A program made the translations under genes and the position numbers. A stretch of 16,622 nucleotides of DNA from assembly GCA_002406055.1 (NCBI GenBank), contig DHMZ01000094.1, forward strand, positions 1 to 16,622, given 5' to 3'. The notes below the pieces were generated by a model that searched no databases, was not told the DNA's origin, and was given only the letters and a program-made list of their open reading frames with translations. This document shows, piece by piece, positions 13,572 to 16,622 of the stretch. This stretch comes from Spirochaetales bacterium UBA4629. Lineage in GTDB: Bacteria; Spirochaetota; Spirochaetia; Sphaerochaetales; Sphaerochaetaceae. Every line of letters starts with the position of its first letter. Position 1 is the stretch's first letter.

Positions 13572-14465
13572 ATGCTCCAGACAGAATCAATAAACTCTAA
13601 CTCCAAAGCAATAGATACAAAAGCAACAAAAGAAATATGTCTTATAATGAACAATGAAGATAAGACTGTAGCTTATGCTGTTGAAAAAGCAATAGATAGT
13701 ATCTATCCACTAATTGATGAGATAGTTAGTGCTTTTCAGAGAAATGGAAGACTTATATATATAGGTGCAGGAACCTCAGGAAGACTTGGTGTTTTAGATG
13801 CCTCTGAATGCCCTCCAACTTTTGGTGTTTCACCAGAGATGGTTATCGGTATTATAGCCGGGGGTGATAAAGCTCTACGACTTCCCATAGAAAGAGCAGA
13901 GGATAGCGATGATAGTATTGCTGATTTAAAGAGGATCAATCTCTCTTCAAATGATGTTCTCGTTGGTCTTTCTGCCTCTGGTAATGCTAACTATGTACTT
14001 GCGGCACTAAAGTATGCAAAAAAAATGGGATGTAAGACAGCTTCAGTTTGTTGTAATAAAGAAGCATTAAGCTTTAATTATTCTGATTACCCAATCTTTA
14101 TTGATGTTGGTCCTGAGATAATTAGTGGTAGTACAAGACTAAAATCAGGAACAGCGGAGAAGATGGTTTTAAATATGCTTACCACTGTTTCTATGATTAA
14201 GCTAGGCCTTGTTTATGATAATTATATGGTTAACTTGATGCCAACTAACATTAAACTTGAAAATAGAGCAAAAATGCTAATAAAGAAAATTACTAATTGT
14301 TCTGATAGCGATATAGAGAATGCGTGGTTAAATAGTTCTAAAAGTGTTACTGCTGCTGTTCTAATGATTATGTATCATATTGATGGAAAGAAAGCACATG
14401 AAACCTTACAAAAGGTTAATAACAATTTGCATCTTGCAATCGAAGAGCTCTCTAAAAATAAATAG
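13572..14465 (+). CDS. murQ: N-acetylmuramic acid 6-phosphate etherase
   Basis: Lyase of the SIS family that splits the lactyl ether of MurNAc-6-phosphate, giving GlcNAc-6-phosphate and D-lactate in cell-wall recycling or salvage. The 297-residue protein has the diagnostic segment GAGTSGRLGVLDASECPPTFG from residue 65, with Glu79 equivalent to catalytic Glu83 of Escherichia coli MurQ. It also has the ERAED segment with Asp111, 32 residues later, equivalent to Asp115. The second phosphate loop is GLSASGNANYV, and SGSTRLKSGTAEKM follows near 180-195, also typical. Length is normal and the gene looks intact. ATG at 13572 has AAAGGAAA just before it, 12 bases after the regulator gene. No MurNAc PTS permease (MurP), anhydro-MurNAc kinase (AnmK) or GlcNAc-6-P deacetylase is in the window, so the neighbouring ABC importer is the likely substrate source. 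Confidence 0.96.
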   Translation: MLQTESINSNSKAIDTKATKEICLIMNNEDKTVAYAVEKAIDSIYPLIDEIVSAFQRNGRLIYIGAGTSGRLGVLDASECPPTFGVSPEMVIGIIAGGDKALRLPIERAEDSDDSIADLKRINLSSNDVLVGLSASGNANYVLAALKYAKKMGCKTASVCCNKEALSFNYSDYPIFIDVGPEIISGSTRLKSGTAEKMVLNMLTTVSMIKLGLVYDNYMVNLMPTNIKLENRAKMLIKKITNCSDSDIENAWLNSSKSVTAAVLMIMYHIDGKKAHETLQKVNNNLHLAIEELSKNK

Positions 14466-14486
14466 TTTATACATTTATGCGAAAAT

Positions 14487-14511
14487 ACTCCCCGTCTTCA
14501 GGCGGGAGAGT
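14487..14511. repeat. Ten-base-pair hairpin, possible IS200/IS605 end remnant
   Basis: ACTC plus CCCGTC (14487-14496), loop TTCA (14497-14500), then GGCGGG (14501-14506), one bulged A and GAGT (14508-14511). It is GC-rich in AT-rich surroundings. It is followed by TGTTACTCT rather than a T run, so it is a poor intrinsic terminator for murQ. Subterminal hairpins with small bulges are typical of the ends of IS200/IS605 elements, and a TnpA-like gene starts 50 bases downstream. No matching right-end hairpin was found after that gene. Confidence 0.5.
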
Positions 14512-14523
14512 TGTTACTCTATA

Positions 14524-14552
14524 TTGAAATAGATATCTGTCATATATATAAT
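14524..14552 (+). promoter_or_regulatory. Near-consensus promoter immediately before the TnpA-like gene
   Basis: TTGAAA (14524-14529, 5 of 6) and a perfect TATAAT (14547-14552) are separated by exactly 17 bases, making this the best promoter match in the window. Transcription would begin at about 14558-14560, that is, one to three bases before the ATG at 14561. The transcript would be essentially leaderless and would continue into the lipid genes. Confidence 0.7.
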
Positions 14553-14560
14553 GTTCATCT

Positions 14561-14959
14561 ATGCAAGCTAGGTGGAGAGAATCAAACTTAACAATAGCAA
14601 GAGCTAAGTATTATATACTTTGGTGCACGAAGTACAGGCGGCCAGTATTGGACGGATGTATTCAAAAAAGACTGAAGGAAATTATTTATAATAGAGCAAA
14701 AAATATTGATAGTAATATAGAGAGATTGAGCATTAAAGAGGATAGGGTTGAGATGATAGTCTCATCATCTGCCTTAAATGCTCCACATTATTTAGTCCAG
14801 CAATTTAAAAGAATTTCTTCTTTTTTACTGAGAAGTGAGTTTAAAGAATTAAGGAGTAAGCTTCCTTCTCTTTGGAATCGTTCATATTATCTTAAGAGTC
14901 TTTCTTGCGACTTGGAGAGTAGTATTGATGATTTCCTTCTCTCTCAAAGGAACAACTAA
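14561..14959 (+). CDS. IS200/IS605 TnpA-like protein lacking catalytic residues
   Basis: Relative of the small Y1 transposases that move single-stranded IS200/IS605 elements. Family segments are clear over the whole 132 residues: AKYYILWCTKYRRPVL at 15-30, LKEII near 40, the central strand at 60-67, LVQQFKRISSFLLR at 78-91, LWNRSYYL at 104-111 and a C-terminal helix ending in LLSQ. The active site is gone. The HUH motif (usually DHVHxxV) reads D-R-V-E-M-I-V with Arg62 and Glu64, and the catalytic Tyr in the final helix (usually YIExQ) is Phe125. It therefore cannot transpose by the known mechanism, yet the frame is intact. There is no Shine-Dalgarno sequence before the ATG; AGGTGGAGAG lies inside the coding region at 14570-14579. 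Its TAA overlaps the next ATG. It is either a recent dead relic or a domesticated nucleic-acid-binding protein. Confidence 0.8.
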   Translation: MQARWRESNLTIARAKYYILWCTKYRRPVLDGCIQKRLKEIIYNRAKNIDSNIERLSIKEDRVEMIVSSSALNAPHYLVQQFKRISSFLLRSEFKELRSKLPSLWNRSYYLKSLSCDLESSIDDFLLSQRNN

Positions 14960-15675
14960 TGGTCATTTTATACATATTACTCTTTCTTCTAGCTTTGTAT
15001 TCTCTGTATATAGTTTTCCTCTTTGTTGTCTCTCTTTTTGTAAAGAATAAAGACTATGAAAAGGAGAGTAAGTTTTACAGATTTCTTCTCGATTCTTCAA
15101 CAAAAAGAGTATTAAAGTTCCTTCGTATTAGAGTACATACAGAAGGAATAGATAGCATACCAGAAGGAAAGCTTTTATTTGTTGAGAATCATCGTTCAAA
15201 TTATGACCCAATAATAACTTGGTATGTCTTTAAAAAATATCATTTAGCATTTCTTTCAAAGAAAGAAAACTTTTCGATTCCAATCTTTGGCCGTTTTATT
15301 CGTGCATGTTGCTTTATGTCTATTGATAGAAAGAATATTAGAAATGCAGTTCCTACAATTGTAAAAGCATCTGAGCTTTTAAAGAATGATGAAGTATCTA
15401 TTGCAGTATATCCAGAAGGCACAAGGAGCAAGGAGTGCACACTTCTTCCTTTTCATAATTGTATGTTTAAGATTGCACAAATGGCCGAAAAACCAATTGT
15501 TGTTCTTACAATAGAAGGAACTGAGAAGATATTTAGTAATATAAAAAGATTAAAGCCTTCAGATGTTTATTTAAAGGTTGTAGACGTAATACCAACAGAG
15601 AGAGTAATTGCACTTCGCAGCTGTGAGCTCAGCGATGAAATTAGAAATAAAATGGAAGAAAATTTAAGGGGATAA
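14959..15675 (+). CDS. PlsC-type 1-acylglycerol-3-phosphate acyltransferase
   Basis: Membrane-associated acyltransferase of the PlsC/LPLAT superfamily, which typically makes phosphatidic acid by acylating lysophosphatidate. The 238-residue protein has one N-terminal membrane helix (about 3-28), then motif I NHRSNYD at 77-83 with the catalytic His78 and Asp83. A segment around IPIFGRFIRACCFMSIDR corresponds to motif II. Motif III is YPEGTRS at 151-157, which binds the glycerol phosphate. The active site is complete. The ATG at 14959 overlaps the TnpA-like stop (TAATG), with AAGGA at 14947-14951 inside that gene, so the two are translationally linked. A diacylglycerol kinase-like gene follows one base after the stop. 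It may be the main PlsC or a paralog with another acyl acceptor, so no gene symbol is given. Confidence 0.92.
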   Translation: MVILYILLFLLALYSLYIVFLFVVSLFVKNKDYEKESKFYRFLLDSSTKRVLKFLRIRVHTEGIDSIPEGKLLFVENHRSNYDPIITWYVFKKYHLAFLSKKENFSIPIFGRFIRACCFMSIDRKNIRNAVPTIVKASELLKNDEVSIAVYPEGTRSKECTLLPFHNCMFKIAQMAEKPIVVLTIEGTEKIFSNIKRLKPSDVYLKVVDVIPTERVIALRSCELSDEIRNKMEENLRG

Positions 15676-15676
15676 A

Positions 15677-16531
15677 ATGAATAAAAGTATTGTATTTTAT
15701 AATTCCAAAGCAGGAAAAAATGGGGCTAATGGTAAGGATGTTTTATCAGAAAAACTAAGTGGAAAGAGCTTAGAATTCTTTGATGTAGCTAATGGTGTAA
15801 ACTATAAGGAGATACTCTCAGATTCCGACGACTCTGATGATATTTACTTAGTAGGTGGAGATGGAACAATAAATCGCTTTGTTAATGATACAGAGGGTTT
15901 AGATTATAAGAATAAAATCTATTACTATGCATTTGGTACCGGTAATGACTTTTTTCACGATATAGGGGGAAAAGAAGGGGAGATATTACTAATAAATAAA
16001 TATCTCAAAAATCTTCCTACAGTTGAAGTAAACAGTAAGACGTATCGTTTCCTTAATGGCATTGGCTATGGCATTGATGGCTATTGCTGTGAAGTTGGTG
16101 ACAAGGAAAAGAGTGAAGGCAAGGAGAATATAAATTACACATCTATTGCTATTAAAGGCTTACTTTTTTTCTATCACCCAACCAATTGTACAATTACTGT
16201 TGATGGAAAAACGTATGAATACAAGAAGGTTTGGCTCTGTCCAACCATGAATGGTAGGTTCTATGGTGGAGGAATGATGCCAACACCAAATCAGGATAGA
16301 TTGAATAAAGAAGGTACAGTTACATCTATGCTCTTTTATGGAAAAGGAAAGTTAAAAACATTAATGGTCTTTCCTTCTATCTTTAAGGGTGAGCATGTTA
16401 ACCATAAAGAGATGGTTGCCCTACACGAAGGAAAAGACATACACGTTAAGTTTGATCGCCCAACAGCTCTCCAAATTGATGGAGAAACAATTCTTGGCGT
16501 TAGTGAGTATAGAGTGAAGAGCTCACGCTAA
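15677..16531 (+). CDS. Diacylglycerol kinase family lipid kinase
   Basis: Soluble lipid kinase of the DAGK catalytic-domain family (DgkB/YegS-like), which phosphorylates diacylglycerol or a similar lipid with ATP. The 284-residue protein has the N-terminal YNSKAGKNG segment, the nucleotide-binding GGDGT at 60-64 and GTGNDF at 87-92. The C-terminal lobe contains LCPTMNGRFYGGGMMPTP and, near the end, the conserved Asp-Gly-Glu at 268-270. All expected motifs are present and the length is normal. Start ATG at 15677 with AAGGGG at 15666-15671. Directly downstream of the PlsC-type gene, it could recycle diacylglycerol to phosphatidic acid, so both enzymes would feed the same pool. The true lipid substrate cannot be read from the sequence. 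Confidence 0.92.
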   Translation: MNKSIVFYNSKAGKNGANGKDVLSEKLSGKSLEFFDVANGVNYKEILSDSDDSDDIYLVGGDGTINRFVNDTEGLDYKNKIYYYAFGTGNDFFHDIGGKEGEILLINKYLKNLPTVEVNSKTYRFLNGIGYGIDGYCCEVGDKEKSEGKENINYTSIAIKGLLFFYHPTNCTITVDGKTYEYKKVWLCPTMNGRFYGGGMMPTPNQDRLNKEGTVTSMLFYGKGKLKTLMVFPSIFKGEHVNHKEMVALHEGKDIHVKFDRPTALQIDGETILGVSEYRVKSSR

Positions 16532-16563
16532 AAGATAAAGAATAAAATTAGCGATAAAAGAAT

Positions 16564-16613
16564 AAAAGGAAGAGAGAGTAGTAGATATGAAATACAAAAC
16601 TCTCTCTTCTTTT
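16564..16613 (+). terminator. Long inverted repeat, terminator or leader hairpin
   Basis: AAAAGGAAGAGAGAGT (16564-16579) pairs with ACTCTCTCTTCTTTT (16599-16613) over 15 base pairs with one bulged G; the loop has 19 bases. It is followed by CTTTTAG. As the first structure after the lipid kinase gene it may end that transcript, with help from the T-rich right arm. However, the left arm also holds the only Shine-Dalgarno-like sequence for an ATG at 16587 within the loop, so it may instead control a following gene. Confidence 0.5.
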
Positions 16614-16622
16614 CTTTTAGCT
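16587..16622 (+). CDS. Possible start of a next gene (exported protein), cut by window end
   Basis: An ATG at 16587 opens a frame that runs to the end of the window: twelve codons reading MKYKTLSSFLLA. A basic start followed by Leu, Ser and Phe looks like the beginning of a signal peptide. AAAGGAAG at 16566-16573 is a Shine-Dalgarno candidate but lies about 13 bases away, slightly far. The frame also lies within the inverted repeat at 16564-16613, so it may be an accident of a terminator. Confidence 0.35.
   Translation, partial: MKYKTLSSFLLA

Noticed and set aside
14487..14511. Intrinsic terminator of the murQ operon
   Set aside because: The stem is good, but no T run follows it; IS-end remnant or binding site is the better reading, though weak termination cannot be excluded.
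14551..14571. Short ORF starting at ATG 14551
   Set aside because: It lies within the -10 and transcription start region of a near-consensus promoter and ends after six codons.
14466..14959. Complete, active IS200/IS605 insertion sequence
   Set aside because: The active-site residues are lost, no right-end hairpin is present and the stop codon overlaps the next gene, so it is not an intact mobile element.
1..16622. CRISPR array, tRNA or rRNA genes, prophage or replication origin
   Set aside because: No regular spaced repeats, cloverleaf sequences, rRNA segments, phage genes or DnaA-box clusters were seen on reading both strands.

Overview
The window is AT-rich chromosomal DNA that most resembles a host-associated member of the Spirochaetota (Treponema/Sphaerochaeta-like). 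This is an inference. It rests on the compact rpmF-acpP-rnc order without the usual fab genes between rpmF and acpP, a long eukaryote-type isoleucyl-tRNA synthetase as in Treponema and Borrelia, a periplasmic binding protein with a typical spirochete-style signal peptide, and short lipoprotein and outer-membrane-type genes of no known family. No 16S rRNA or other decisive marker is present.

Region 1 (1-2560): ribosomal protein L32, acyl carrier protein and RNase III form a tight plus-strand operon. The tRNA nucleotidyltransferase gene converges on it, overlapping the end of rnc by 17 bases. Region 2 (2561-8025): a good sigma-70-type promoter drives ileS, a lipoprotein, an FmdB-type zinc ribbon protein and trpS, and the operon ends in a UUCG-loop terminator. 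The TrpRS carries a four-cysteine pattern resembling the [4Fe-4S] site of Thermotoga maritima TrpRS. Region 3 (8050-8629): a single exported, probably outer-membrane beta-barrel protein with its own extended -10 promoter.

Region 4 (8640-14465): a strong promoter, a leader with a hairpin that buries a perfect Shine-Dalgarno sequence before a 21-codon ORF, then five tightly spaced genes: binding protein, ATPase, fused two-domain permease, RpiR-family regulator and MurQ. The transporter belongs to the superfamily usually labelled 'iron(III)', but its context points to import of a phosphorylated amino sugar, most simply MurNAc-6-phosphate, that MurQ would open to GlcNAc-6-phosphate and lactate under RpiR control.

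Region 5 (14487-16622): a 10-bp hairpin and a near-consensus promoter precede, in a seemingly leaderless arrangement, a full-length IS200/IS605 TnpA-like protein whose HUH histidines and catalytic tyrosine are all replaced. Its stop codon overlaps the start of a PlsC-type acyltransferase, followed by a diacylglycerol kinase-family gene. It therefore looks like a catalytically dead, fixed transposase relic or domesticated protein heading a lipid operon. The window ends in a long inverted repeat that is either a terminator or the leader of a gene beginning at 16587.

The most interesting elements are the MurQ-linked transporter, the SD-burying leader hairpin, the dead TnpA and the Fe-S-type TrpRS. 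No CRISPR array, tRNA, rRNA, intact insertion sequence or replication origin was seen.
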